Shown here piece after piece: positions 56,536 through 64,000 of a stretch of 64,000 nt of DNA. Within the stretch, counting starts at the first letter, position 1. Every line of letters begins with the position of its first letter. The notes under the pieces are model-generated. The model was given only the letters and a program-made list of their open reading frames with translations. It did no database searches and was not told the origin of the DNA. Position numbers and translations under genes: made by a program. Source of the DNA: Mesorhizobium sp. GbtcB19 (lineage in GTDB: Bacteria; Pseudomonadota; Alphaproteobacteria; Rhizobiales; Rhizobiaceae); NCBI RefSeq assembly GCF_019091085.1, contig NZ_JAGXJY010000001.1, forward strand, positions 62,001 to 126,000, given 5' to 3'.

Positions 56536-56550
56536 TTGAAAATCGTTCAA
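56536..56550. promoter_or_regulatory. LacI-type operator 1
   Basis: TTGAAAATCGTTCAA, arms TTGAA/TTCAA. Centred ~136 bases upstream of operator 2. Shares its half-sites with operator 2. Confidence 0.5.
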
Positions 56551-56671
56551 TTGCGCAACGAATGATCCCCGCAGCGGTGCCTGCGCGGATCAATCTTCTA
56601 CCTGCAAAGGACAGAAGCAGCTTCTTTAGAAGATAATTCCGTTGAGGCCCGGCGTGTCCGCTGCTAGCGTT

Positions 56672-56685
56672 TTGAAACGCTTCAA
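56672..56685. promoter_or_regulatory. LacI-type operator 2
   Basis: TTGAAACGCTTCAA with central CG, the usual layout of LacI-family sites. It lies 13 bases upstream of the favoured TTG start of the LacI-kinase fusion and overlaps the alternative upstream TTG frame, which supports the downstream start. Confidence 0.65.
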
Positions 56686-56698
56686 TTGGATCACGCCT

Positions 56699-57877
56699 TT
56701 GCAACGCAAACGCCCGACCATTGCGGATGTCGCACGGACCGCCGGTGTTTCCATCGGCACGGTCTCGAACTTCATCAATGGCACGGCCGGCCTCAAGGAA
56801 GGCACGCGCGACCGCATCGAGAAGGCGATCGCAACCTTGATGTACCGGCCGAGCTCGTTTGCGCGTTCCCTGCCCGGCCGTGCGCCGCAGCGGCCGAAAA
56901 ATCTCGACCATCTGCCCAGGCTTCTCGTCGCCGGCCGGGTGAGCGTCGACTTCCTGTGCCGCGTCGACGTGCTGCCGCATCGCGACGACCGGATCACGGC
57001 AAGCCATATCGAAAAGGCGCTGGGCGGCCCCGCCGCCAATCTCGCGGTCGCCGCCGCCGGCGTCGGCGCTCCCTACGCGCTCGACGTGGAACTGGCGACG
57101 GCGGTCGGTCAGGACGCGGAAAGCGACTGGGCGCTGGGCGAGCTTTCCAAGCTGGGCGTCCATGCCTTGCCGATCCGCAGCACGCCCAACAACCGGCTCT
57201 CGCAGGCGATCGTCATCATCGAGCGCAACGGCAGCCGCACCATCATCAGCGAACCGTTCGAACTGGGCGAAGTCGACCTGACCGCCAATCTCGACATTCA
57301 GCCGGAGCAGCGCCCGGCCTGTCTTCACATCGAAGGCTTTCACTATGAGACGATGACGGCTTCCATCGCGCGCTTTCGTCAGGCCGGCTGGAAGGTGAGC
57401 CTGCATTCGGCCGGCCTGCCGAAAAGCGCGCGCACGCCGGAAATCTTCGCGCAGATGGTCAAACAGATCGACCTGACCTTCATCAACGACGTCATGATCA
57501 GGGAAATCTACGGCTTTCACACCCGCATGGCGACGATGATCGAGGAAGTTCGCCTGACGCTGTCGCGCATCAAGCCGCGCGGAACGGTCGTGCTTACCTT
57601 GGGCGAATTCGGCGCGGTGGTCTTTCCGGCGACCGGCGGTCCACAGATCGAGGTGCCGGCGCTGCCCGTCAACCGGGTGGATGCGACCGGTGCGGGCGAC
57701 AGCTTCGCCGGCATTTTCCTCAGTCTCTGGCTGCATGGCGCCTCGCTGGAAACCGCCGCCCGCTACGCGGCGGTCGGCGCCAGCCTGACGACGACGGTCG
57801 AGGGCGCGCAAGGCTACATCGCCGACTTCGCGACGCTGAAGGCGACCGCCGCGGCGAGCGACGTGATGGCCAGCTAA
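56699..57877 (+). CDS. LacI-type HTH fused to PfkB-family carbohydrate kinase
   Basis: 392 residues from TTG 56699; TTG 56642 is in frame but would place operator 2 inside the gene. Residues ~5-55 are a standard LacI DNA-binding domain: RPTIADVARTAGVSIGTVSN, FINGTAGLKEGTRDRI and YRPSSFARSL. From ~72 to the end is a ribokinase/PfkB fold: LLVAGRVSVDF, GGPAANLAVAAAGVG (substrate-binding Gly-Gly and Asn), EGFHYE, and the ATP/catalytic DATGAGDSFAGIF (catalytic Asp ~334). The usual periplasmic-binding-protein sensor is absent. It heads an operon for a sugar-type ABC importer, so it may phosphorylate the imported compound and also sense it. Joint regulator-kinase function is inferred. Confidence 0.88.
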   Translation: MQRKRPTIADVARTAGVSIGTVSNFINGTAGLKEGTRDRIEKAIATLMYRPSSFARSLPGRAPQRPKNLDHLPRLLVAGRVSVDFLCRVDVLPHRDDRITASHIEKALGGPAANLAVAAAGVGAPYALDVELATAVGQDAESDWALGELSKLGVHALPIRSTPNNRLSQAIVIIERNGSRTIISEPFELGEVDLTANLDIQPEQRPACLHIEGFHYETMTASIARFRQAGWKVSLHSAGLPKSARTPEIFAQMVKQIDLTFINDVMIREIYGFHTRMATMIEEVRLTLSRIKPRGTVVLTLGEFGAVVFPATGGPQIEVPALPVNRVDATGAGDSFAGIFLSLWLHGASLETAARYAAVGASLTTTVEGAQGYIADFATLKATAAASDVMAS

Positions 57878-57943
57878 ATCAACGGCTTACCGACCCAGGC
57901 GGCCGGCAGGCAACCAACCAGGCAATATCGGGAGTACACGGTC

Positions 57944-58720
57944 ATGGCGAAAACGAAAGTCCTTCTGGTCGGCGAGAGCTGGATGAGTTCGGCCACCCAC
58001 TACAAGGGCTTCGACCAGTTCGGCAGCGTTACCTTCCATCTCGGCGCCACGCCCCTGGTCAACGCCTTGAAGGGCAGCGAGTTCGATCTTGAATACATGC
58101 CGGCCCACGAGGCCGTCGAAAAGTTGCCTTTCACCATGGAGGGCCTGTCGCAATACAAGGCGATCGTGCTCTCCGACATCGGCGCCAATTCGCTCTTGCT
58201 GCACCCTGATGTCTGGCTGCACGGCAAGACTGTGCCCAACCGTCTCAAGCTGCTGCGCGACTGGACGCAAGCCGGCGGCGGCCTTGTCATGATCGGCGGC
58301 TATTTCAGCTTCCAGGGCATCGACGGCAAGGCCCGCTGGCACCGCACGGCCGTCGAGGACGCGCTGCCGGTGACCTGCCTTCCCAATGACGACCGGCTCG
58401 AAATTCCCGAGGGTTTCCGGCCCCAGATCACCGGCCCCGGCGATCATCCGCTCTTTGCCGGTATCGAAGGCGAATGGCCGATCCTGCTCGGCGCCAACGA
58501 GGTTGTCGCCCGCGACCGCGAAGATGTCGAGATCCTGGCGCGGCTGCCGCAGGACCAGGGCGGCCACCCGCTGCTGGTCACCGGGCGCCATGGCGAGGGG
58601 CGCACTCTGGTCTGGACATCGGATATCGGCCCGCACTGGCTGCCCAACAGCTTCGTCGAATGGCCCGGCTATGCGCGCCTTTGGACCAATGTGCTGCGCT
58701 GGGTCAGCAAGGCCGTCTAG
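57944..58720 (+). CDS. GATase1-like (PF07090-type) protein
   Basis: 258 residues. Starts KTKVLLVGESWMSSATHYKG, with LSQYKAIVLSDIGANSLLL, LRDWTQAGGGLVMIGGYFSFQG and later GRTLVWTSDIGPHWLP. These match the putative glutamine-amidotransferase-like family related to ThuA. The canonical nucleophile Cys of class I amidotransferases is not evident at the expected elbow, which reads MIGGYFSF, so a non-amidotransferase role is likely. It lies 66 bases after the kinase and before the ABC ATPase. Confidence 0.85.
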   Translation: MAKTKVLLVGESWMSSATHYKGFDQFGSVTFHLGATPLVNALKGSEFDLEYMPAHEAVEKLPFTMEGLSQYKAIVLSDIGANSLLLHPDVWLHGKTVPNRLKLLRDWTQAGGGLVMIGGYFSFQGIDGKARWHRTAVEDALPVTCLPNDDRLEIPEGFRPQITGPGDHPLFAGIEGEWPILLGANEVVARDREDVEILARLPQDQGGHPLLVTGRHGEGRTLVWTSDIGPHWLPNSFVEWPGYARLWTNVLRWVSKAV

Positions 58721-58748
58721 CCGATCCGCAACCGCCGGAGGAACCGCC

Positions 58749-59519
58749 ATGACCGCCCCCTTTCTCGTCGCCAGGAACATCGCCAAGCGCTTCGGCGCGC
58801 TGACCGCGCTTGCAAATGTCGACCTGGAAATCCGCTCCGGCGAAGTGCTGGCGCTGCTCGGCGACAATGGTGCAGGGAAATCGACCTTCATCAAGATCCT
58901 GGCGGGCGCCCATCCGCCGAGCGACGGCGAACTTCTCATCGAAGGCAACGCCGTCGCGTTCTCCTCGCCAAAGGATGCGGCCGCGTCCGGGATCGCGACA
59001 ATCTTCCAGGAACTGGCGCTTTCGGAGAACCTGTCGATCGCCGAAAACGTCTTTCTCGGCCGGGAATTGAAACGCTCCATTTTTGGCGTTCCCTTTCTGA
59101 AGCGCGCCGAGATGCGCCAGCGCGTCGACGGCCTTCTGCAGGAACTCGACGCCCATATCTCCGATCCCGAAGCCCCGGTCGGCAGCCTGTCGGGCGGCCA
59201 GCGCCAGGCCGTCGCCATCTGCCGGGCGCTCAATCTCAACGCACGGCTGGTCATCATGGACGAGCCGACGGCGGCCCTTGCCGTCGCCGAGACCCGCAAG
59301 GTGCTGGCGCTGACGCGGCGCCTTGCCGGGCGCGGCTGCGCCGTCGTGCTGATCAGCCACAACATTTCCGAAGTCTTCGAGGTTGCCGACCGGATCGTGG
59401 TGTTCCGGCGCGGCCGCAAGGTGGCCGAAAGGCTGGCCGCCGAGACCAATCACGAAGAAGTCGTCTCGCTCATAACAGGCGCCCATCCCGACGTGCGGGC
59501 GCTCGAAAAAACAAACTGA
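58749..59519 (+). CDS. Sugar ABC transporter ATP-binding protein (single NBD)
   Basis: 256 residues. Walker A LLGDNGAGKSTFIKIL, Q-loop ATIFQELALSENLS, signature SLSGGQRQAVAICRAL, Walker B RLVIMDEPTAAL and switch His in VVLISHNISEVF. It has one nucleotide-binding domain only, like FrcA/half-RbsA systems, and must homodimerise. GGAGG is 8 bases before ATG 58749. Works with the binding protein at 59552 and permeases at 60586 and 61530. Confidence 0.94.
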   Translation: MTAPFLVARNIAKRFGALTALANVDLEIRSGEVLALLGDNGAGKSTFIKILAGAHPPSDGELLIEGNAVAFSSPKDAAASGIATIFQELALSENLSIAENVFLGRELKRSIFGVPFLKRAEMRQRVDGLLQELDAHISDPEAPVGSLSGGQRQAVAICRALNLNARLVIMDEPTAALAVAETRKVLALTRRLAGRGCAVVLISHNISEVFEVADRIVVFRRGRKVAERLAAETNHEEVVSLITGAHPDVRALEKTN

Positions 59520-59551
59520 CACGCACGTCATTCCAGAGAGGATCAAACACA

Positions 59552-60538
59552 ATGCTTTCACAACTCAGGAAAGTGCTCGCGGCCTCCGCGCTGTCGTTCG
59601 TCGTCGCGACGGCGGCGCACGCGGCAGACAAGCACAAGGTCGCCTTCGTCCCGCAGCTGATCGGCATTCCCTATTTCAACGCCATGGAAGCCGGCGGCAA
59701 TCGCGCCGCCAAGGATCTGGGCGTCGATTTCGTCTATTCCGGCCCGGTCGACACCAATCCGGTCGACCAGCTGCAAATCGTCCAGAACATGATCGATCAG
59801 GGCGTAGAGGCGATTTCGGTCAGCGTGCTCGATGCCTCCAGCATCGCGCCGGTGGTCGAAAGCGCCAAGGCCAAGGGCATAAAACTGTTCACCAGCGACA
59901 GCGATGCGCCCGACAGCGGCCGCGCCGTCTATGTCGCGCAGGCGACCGACGAAGGCCTCGGCACCACGATCATCGACGAACTGGTCAAGCGCGTCGGCGA
60001 GGACGCCACGATCGGCATCGTCTCGGGCGAGGCGACCGCGTCCAACCTCAACGCCTGGATCGGCTTCATGCAGAAGGAAGCCACCGCCAAATATCCCAAG
60101 CTGAAGCTGCTCGCCCCGCAATTCGCCGGCGGCACGGCCGAGCGCGCCGCGCAGATTTCAGGCGACCTCATGGCGGCCAATTCTGACATCAAGGCCATCA
60201 TCGCCGTCGCGTCCTCGACTTGCCCGGGCGTTGCCCAGGCAATCGAGACCGCCGGTAAGATCGGCGCTGTCATCGGCACCGGTTACTGCAGCCCGAACAC
60301 CGCCCGCTCCTATCTGAAGAGCGGCGCCTTCGGCTTCACCGTGCTGTGGGATCCCGAACAGCTGGGCTACCTCACGGTCTGGGCCGGCAAGCAGCTGATC
60401 GACGGCAAGAGCTTCGAGGCCGAGAACAAGATCGCCGGCCTGGACAAGCCCGCCACCTACGATGCCGCCAAGGGCATCCTGCTGCTCGGACCGCCGGCCG
60501 TCTTCACCAAGGACAATGTCGACAAGTTCAACTTCTGA
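59552..60538 (+). CDS. Sugar ABC transporter substrate-binding protein (RbsB/LsrB-like)
   Basis: 328 residues. Signal peptide (VLAASALSFVVATAAHA), then the class B periplasmic-binding fold: HKVAFVPQLIGIPYFNAMEAGG, DQLQIVQNMIDQGVEAISVSVLD, FTSDSDAPDSGRAVYVAQATDEGLG and IGIVSGEATASNLNAWIGFM. The pattern is nearest to the AI-2/rhamnose-binding branch, but no lsr or rha genes are present. Ligand unknown. Confidence 0.93.
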   Translation: MLSQLRKVLAASALSFVVATAAHAADKHKVAFVPQLIGIPYFNAMEAGGNRAAKDLGVDFVYSGPVDTNPVDQLQIVQNMIDQGVEAISVSVLDASSIAPVVESAKAKGIKLFTSDSDAPDSGRAVYVAQATDEGLGTTIIDELVKRVGEDATIGIVSGEATASNLNAWIGFMQKEATAKYPKLKLLAPQFAGGTAERAAQISGDLMAANSDIKAIIAVASSTCPGVAQAIETAGKIGAVIGTGYCSPNTARSYLKSGAFGFTVLWDPEQLGYLTVWAGKQLIDGKSFEAENKIAGLDKPATYDAAKGILLLGPPAVFTKDNVDKFNF

Positions 60539-60585
60539 GCCCTGACGTGAGCGCGGTGCGGCAGTCTGGAAACGGTGTTCTCTCC

Positions 60586-61533
60586 ATGAACGGGCGGGAG
60601 TTGTCCTTGCTTGTCGCCTGTTTGGTGGCGATCGTCGTCTTCTCTGTCGCTTCGCCGCACTACGCCACCTCGGGCAACGCGGTCACGGTGCTGCGCAACA
60701 GCGTCGAACTGCTGCTCATCGGCCTCGGCATGACCTTGCTGCTCGCCATGGGCGGCATTGATGTCTCGATCGGCATCGTCATGGGCCTCGCGGCCATCGC
60801 CATCGGCCGCATACTTGGCGCCGATGGCAGCCCGTTCCTGGCGCTTGTCGCCGGGCCGGCGGTCGGCGCGCTGCTGGGTTGCGTGACCGCCGCGGTCGTC
60901 GTCCTCGGCCGCGTTCCGGCCATCGTCGGAACGCTCGGCCTGCTCGGCGTCTACCGCACCGCCGTGTTTGCGCTGCTTGGCGGGCAATGGCTCTCCGGCC
61001 TGCCCTCGAACCTCACCGATCTGCTGGCGGCCACCGTGCTTGGAATCCCCGTGCCAGCCCTGGTGATTGCAATCGCCTATCTGGTGGTATGGCTCGCGGT
61101 CCGGCGAACGCCCTATGGCTTGCATCTGCTGGCGATCGGCAATTCGGAGGAAAAGGCGCGGCTTTCGGGAATTCCGGTGATCAAGGTCCGCTTCATGACC
61201 TTTGTCGTCAGCGGCGTCCTGACCGGTATCGCCGCCACGTTCTATGTCGCCACCTACCGCAATGTCGAAATGTCGGTCGGCAGCACGTCGGCGCTGGATG
61301 CCATCGCCGCGGTTATTCTCGGCGGCACCAGCATATTGGGCGGCCGCTGCAGCCTGCTAGGCACCGTGCTCGGCGTGCTGCTGCTCAGAATTCTCCAGAA
61401 CGGCCTGCTGCTGATCGGCGTTCCCTCGCTTTGGCAGCCCGTCGTCACCGGCGTGCTGATCATCGGCGTACTCGGCTTCGAAGCGGTCTCCAATCGCCTT
61501 CCTCTCACCCGGTTCCAGCGAGCCCGCGCATGA
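60586..61533 (+). CDS. Sugar ABC transporter permease 1
   Basis: 315 residues with 8-10 membrane helices of the RbsC family. The conserved cytoplasmic loop that contacts the ATPase is IGNSEEKARLSGIPVIKVRF, followed by AIAAVILGGTSILGGRCSLLG. ATG 60586 begins just before the first helix; GTG 60547 is an in-frame alternative. Stop and next start overlap by four bases (ATGA). Confidence 0.93.
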   Translation: MNGRELSLLVACLVAIVVFSVASPHYATSGNAVTVLRNSVELLLIGLGMTLLLAMGGIDVSIGIVMGLAAIAIGRILGADGSPFLALVAGPAVGALLGCVTAAVVVLGRVPAIVGTLGLLGVYRTAVFALLGGQWLSGLPSNLTDLLAATVLGIPVPALVIAIAYLVVWLAVRRTPYGLHLLAIGNSEEKARLSGIPVIKVRFMTFVVSGVLTGIAATFYVATYRNVEMSVGSTSALDAIAAVILGGTSILGGRCSLLGTVLGVLLLRILQNGLLLIGVPSLWQPVVTGVLIIGVLGFEAVSNRLPLTRFQRARA

Positions 61534-62489
61534 GAACGCTCCGGAATCTGCAGGGCCCTGCCCTGACCCTGGCTTTGCTGTGCGCGCTCTGGCTGATCGT
61601 GATCGTCGGCCTGCTGGCACTCAAGCCTTCCGTCTTCAATCTCGGCACGCTCACCACCATTCTTCAGTTCTCGACCATCCTGGCGCTGGTCGGCCTCGGA
61701 CAGGGGCTGGTCATCCTGGCCGGCGGCACAGGCATCGACCTGTCGGTCGGCGGCGCGGTTTCGCTCTCCGCCATCATCGCCATGCTGTCGCTCAAACTGG
61801 GCCTGCCGCCGGTCCTGCTGCCTGCCGTCTGCATCCTGGCCGGCGCGGCACTCGGCGCCCTCAACGGTTTGCTGGTGAACGGTCTGGCGCTGCTGCCTTT
61901 CATCGCTACGCTCGGCACCTTCTTCGTCTATTCCGGCGTTGCACTTGCCGTCACCGGCGGCGCGGCCCAGTCGGGCGTGCCCGCCTGGCTTCTCGTGTGG
62001 GGGCGCGGTGTCGTCGCCGGCATTCCGGTGCCCTTCCTCACTTTGGCCATCCCCTGCTTCGCGCTGGCCGGCCTGGCGCTGATGGCGACCGCCTGGGGCC
62101 GTTGGATCTACGCGATGGGCTTCAACGAACGCTCGGCCCGGTTGGTCGGGATTCCGGTCGATCGCGTACGTTTCATCCTTTATGCGCTGAGCGGCGCGCT
62201 GGCCGGCGCCGCCGGTCTGGTTTCGCTCGCCTGGCTCGGCAGCGGCAGGCCCAATATCGGTCAGAACCTCGAGCTTGAATCGCTGACCGCCGCGATGCTT
62301 GGCGGCATCGCCATCACCGGCGGGCGCGGCGGCGTCGGCGGCGTGTTCGCGGCCGTTCTGCTCCTGGTCACGCTGAAGACCGGCCTGCTGCAATTGAACA
62401 TCAACACGGTTTGGCAAGTGGGGATCGTCGGCGCCCTTCTGGTGTTCGTCCTTCTTGCCGACCGGCTTTCCCAACGTTGGAGATCCTAA
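61530..62489 (+). CDS. Sugar ABC transporter permease 2
   Basis: 319 residues, RbsC family, coupled to permease 1 (ATGA) and to the M20 gene (TAATG). Seen: GLVILAGGTGIDLSVGGAVSLSAI, the EAA-like loop MGFNERSARLVGIPVDRVRF, and LTAAMLGGIAITGGRGGVGG. Two different permeases imply a heterodimeric channel. Confidence 0.94.
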   Translation: MRTLRNLQGPALTLALLCALWLIVIVGLLALKPSVFNLGTLTTILQFSTILALVGLGQGLVILAGGTGIDLSVGGAVSLSAIIAMLSLKLGLPPVLLPAVCILAGAALGALNGLLVNGLALLPFIATLGTFFVYSGVALAVTGGAAQSGVPAWLLVWGRGVVAGIPVPFLTLAIPCFALAGLALMATAWGRWIYAMGFNERSARLVGIPVDRVRFILYALSGALAGAAGLVSLAWLGSGRPNIGQNLELESLTAAMLGGIAITGGRGGVGGVFAAVLLLVTLKTGLLQLNINTVWQVGIVGALLVFVLLADRLSQRWRS

Positions 62490-63805
62490 TGCCTTCCATG
62501 GAAGAGACCATCGCCGCGCGCGTCGAGGCAGCGGCCGACCGCATCGTCCAGACGCTGAGCGATCTCGTCGCCTTCCCCTCGATCGTGAAATCCAATCCGA
62601 AGGAGGCCGGGCCGGGCGAGCGCGATTGTCAGCTCTATCTGCAAAAGCGCATCGAAGCGCTCGGCTTCACCACCGACCTGTGGGACCCAGACGGCCCGGC
62701 GCTCTATGAAAAATACAAGGGACGCGCCGGCGCCAACAAGGGCAGGACTTTTGAAGGCCGGCCCAATCTCGGCGGCGTGCTGAAGGGCACGGGAGGCGGC
62801 CGCTCAATCATGCTCACCGGCCATATCGACGTCGTCCCGCCAGGTGCCGCCGGACATTGGACAACCGATCCGTTCCAGCCCGTGCTGAAGGACGGCTTCC
62901 TGCATGGCCGCGGCACGGTCGACATGAAAGGCGGCGTCGCCTGCATGCTGATGGCGGTCGAAATTCTCAGGGAGCTGCAAATCCCCCTGTCCGGAGACGT
63001 CGTCTTCACCACCGTCGTCGACGAGGAGATCGGCGGCATGGGCTCGCTTGCCATGGTCGATCGCGGCTTTCGCGCCGATGCCGGCATCATGACCGAACCG
63101 ACGGCAAACAGGATCGCGCCGCTCTGTCACGGCATCCTGTGGGGCAGGATCATCGTCGACGGCATAGGCGGCCATGCGGAACTCACGCCGAATGCCTGGT
63201 ATTCGAGCGGCCCGGTCGATGCCGTGCAGCTCTGTCGGCAGATCCTCGACGGCATCGACATCCTCAACCGGCGCTGGATGTTCGACCCGAAGAAGAACCA
63301 TCCGCTGATGGAACTGCCCAACCAGATCATCGTCACCCAGATCAATGCCGGCGAGCACCCCTCCTCCATGGCCGGGCGCGGCGAGATCATCATCGACGCG
63401 CAGTACCTGCCGAGCGAGCATGACGAATTCAGGCTGGGCGGCAACGTCAAGCGCGAGATCGAGGAGCACATCGCCAATGTCTGCCAGGCGGATCCTTATC
63501 TGCGCCTGCATCCTGCCCGCGTCGAATGGATTCTCGATGCCGACTGCGCCGAAATCCCGTCCGACAGTCCGTTCATCGGCGTGTTCCAGGAGGCTGTGAA
63601 GGACGCCGATCTGTCGCCGGTGCTCAGCGGCTTCGGCGCGCATAGCGACATCGGCCTGCCAACAGGCCTCGGCAACACGCCGACCGTCAACTTCGGCCCC
63701 GGCGACCCGGCGCAGGCGCATCAGCCCAATGAGCGCGTTTCAGTGCGCGATCTCATCGACTGCACCAAGGCAATTGCGATTGCTGTGGAGAAATGGTGCC
63801 GCTAG
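62489..63805 (+). CDS. M20 family metallo-amidohydrolase (ArgE/DapE-like)
   Basis: 438 residues. Metal and catalytic residues: HIDVVPPG, GRGTVDMKGGVACML (bridging Asp), VVDEEIGGMGS (catalytic and ligand Glu), TEPTANR, and final His in SGFGAHSDIG. The dimerisation domain starts IVDGIGGHAELTP. The family removes N-acyl groups or hydrolyses amide/peptide bonds in the cytoplasm. Being the last coupled gene of the ABC operon, it probably acts on the imported compound, for example N-deacylation (inference). Confidence 0.92.
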   Translation: MPSMEETIAARVEAAADRIVQTLSDLVAFPSIVKSNPKEAGPGERDCQLYLQKRIEALGFTTDLWDPDGPALYEKYKGRAGANKGRTFEGRPNLGGVLKGTGGGRSIMLTGHIDVVPPGAAGHWTTDPFQPVLKDGFLHGRGTVDMKGGVACMLMAVEILRELQIPLSGDVVFTTVVDEEIGGMGSLAMVDRGFRADAGIMTEPTANRIAPLCHGILWGRIIVDGIGGHAELTPNAWYSSGPVDAVQLCRQILDGIDILNRRWMFDPKKNHPLMELPNQIIVTQINAGEHPSSMAGRGEIIIDAQYLPSEHDEFRLGGNVKREIEEHIANVCQADPYLRLHPARVEWILDADCAEIPSDSPFIGVFQEAVKDADLSPVLSGFGAHSDIGLPTGLGNTPTVNFGPGDPAQAHQPNERVSVRDLIDCTKAIAIAVEKWCR

Positions 63806-63921
63806 GGCAGCATTTTGCCAATCGGATAGTCGGCTCTGGAATTTCAACCGGAAATCGAGCATGATGCGCTTCGGCATTTTCGGGACGCTTCGCGCGCTTG
63901 GAATGCCGGGAGGAACGGGAC

Positions 63922-64000
63922 ATGGCCGTTGTGCTTGTACTCGTTTTAATCGTCGTGGGCTCGGTGTTGTTCCACCTCCTGAGCCCATGGTGGTGGACGC
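63922..64000 (+). CDS. Cytochrome c oxidase subunit II (5' end, runs off window)
   Basis: Only 26 residues are visible: a hydrophobic helix (AVVLVLVLIVVGSVLFHLL) followed by SPWWWT. This is characteristic of the N-terminal anchor of a cytochrome c oxidase subunit II group in rhizobia. GGGAGGAACGGGAC lies directly upstream of ATG 63922. The CuA domain would lie beyond the right edge. Confidence 0.7.
   Translation, partial: MAVVLVLVLIVVGSVLFHLLSPWWWT

Overview
The window is GC-rich chromosomal DNA of a rhizobial alphaproteobacterium, most likely Mesorhizobium or a close relative in Phyllobacteriaceae. This rests on the protein style, on gene orders typical of Rhizobiales (aminotransferase-hom-glpX-recJ; Fe-S scaffold/yidD/folE/hisI), on a class I PHA synthase, on many LysR/TetR/LacI and ABC genes, and on interspersed palindromic repeats of a kind common in Mesorhizobium. 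The assignment is inference; no 16S gene is present. I see no prophage, insertion sequence, CRISPR array or plasmid replication gene.

Layout. 1-510: 5' part of a Flp-pilus cpaB. 744-8071: parE, a FUSC transporter, a VOC protein, DUF2336, and a MaoC/CitE-like pair. 8076-9620: an ICMT-like membrane methyltransferase divergent from a TetR regulator, with a twin operator between them. 9574-15959: flavin reductase/nitroreductase pair, a repeat-containing exported protein, an acyltransferase, thrS and a SAM methyltransferase. 16067-22221: class D beta-lactamase, yidD behind a tiny coupled ORF, a GcvA-type LysR gene with a perfect palindrome over its start, a TonB-C protein, Fe-S scaffold, folE, hisI and a patatin. 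22482-30551: recJ, glpX, hom and an aminotransferase (all minus strand), a lipoprotein and phaC. 30774-34538: M15 peptidase-like lipoprotein, a nested pair of inverted repeats, tRNA-Glu(TTC), small unknown genes and a LysR gene. 34635-38769: an agmatine-to-putrescine cluster with two agmatine deiminases, N-carbamoylputrescine amidase and a polyamine-type binding protein. 39208-52561: an OmpR-type two-component system divergent from an exported proline-rich protein, followed by a five-gene RND block (adaptor-pump-adaptor-pump-outer membrane factor). 52676-56439: beta-hydroxylase, DUF982, small membrane/exported proteins, map and radC. 56699-63805: a catabolic operon. 63922-64000: start of a cytochrome c oxidase subunit II gene.

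The most interesting locus is 56536-63805. It is headed by a protein that joins a LacI-type helix-turn-helix directly to a PfkB (ribokinase-like) sugar-kinase domain instead of the usual periplasmic-binding-protein sensor. Two LacI-style palindromes (TTGAA-N4/5-TTCAA) lie just upstream of the start I favour; the second overlaps the upstream alternative TTG. The operon continues with a GATase1-like protein, a single-NBD sugar ABC ATPase, an exported binding protein, two permeases and an M20 amidohydrolase, mostly with 1-4 base overlaps. This suggests that an imported, possibly N-acylated, sugar-like compound is phosphorylated and sensed by the same polypeptide. The substrate is not identifiable from sequence alone.

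Other regulatory structure worth attention: an array of four CGG(A/C)AAC heptads (spacings 10, 21, 10) between the response regulator and its divergent neighbour; twin TetR palindromes exactly 20 bp apart; and a twin-arginine signal remnant out of frame with the second agmatine deiminase.
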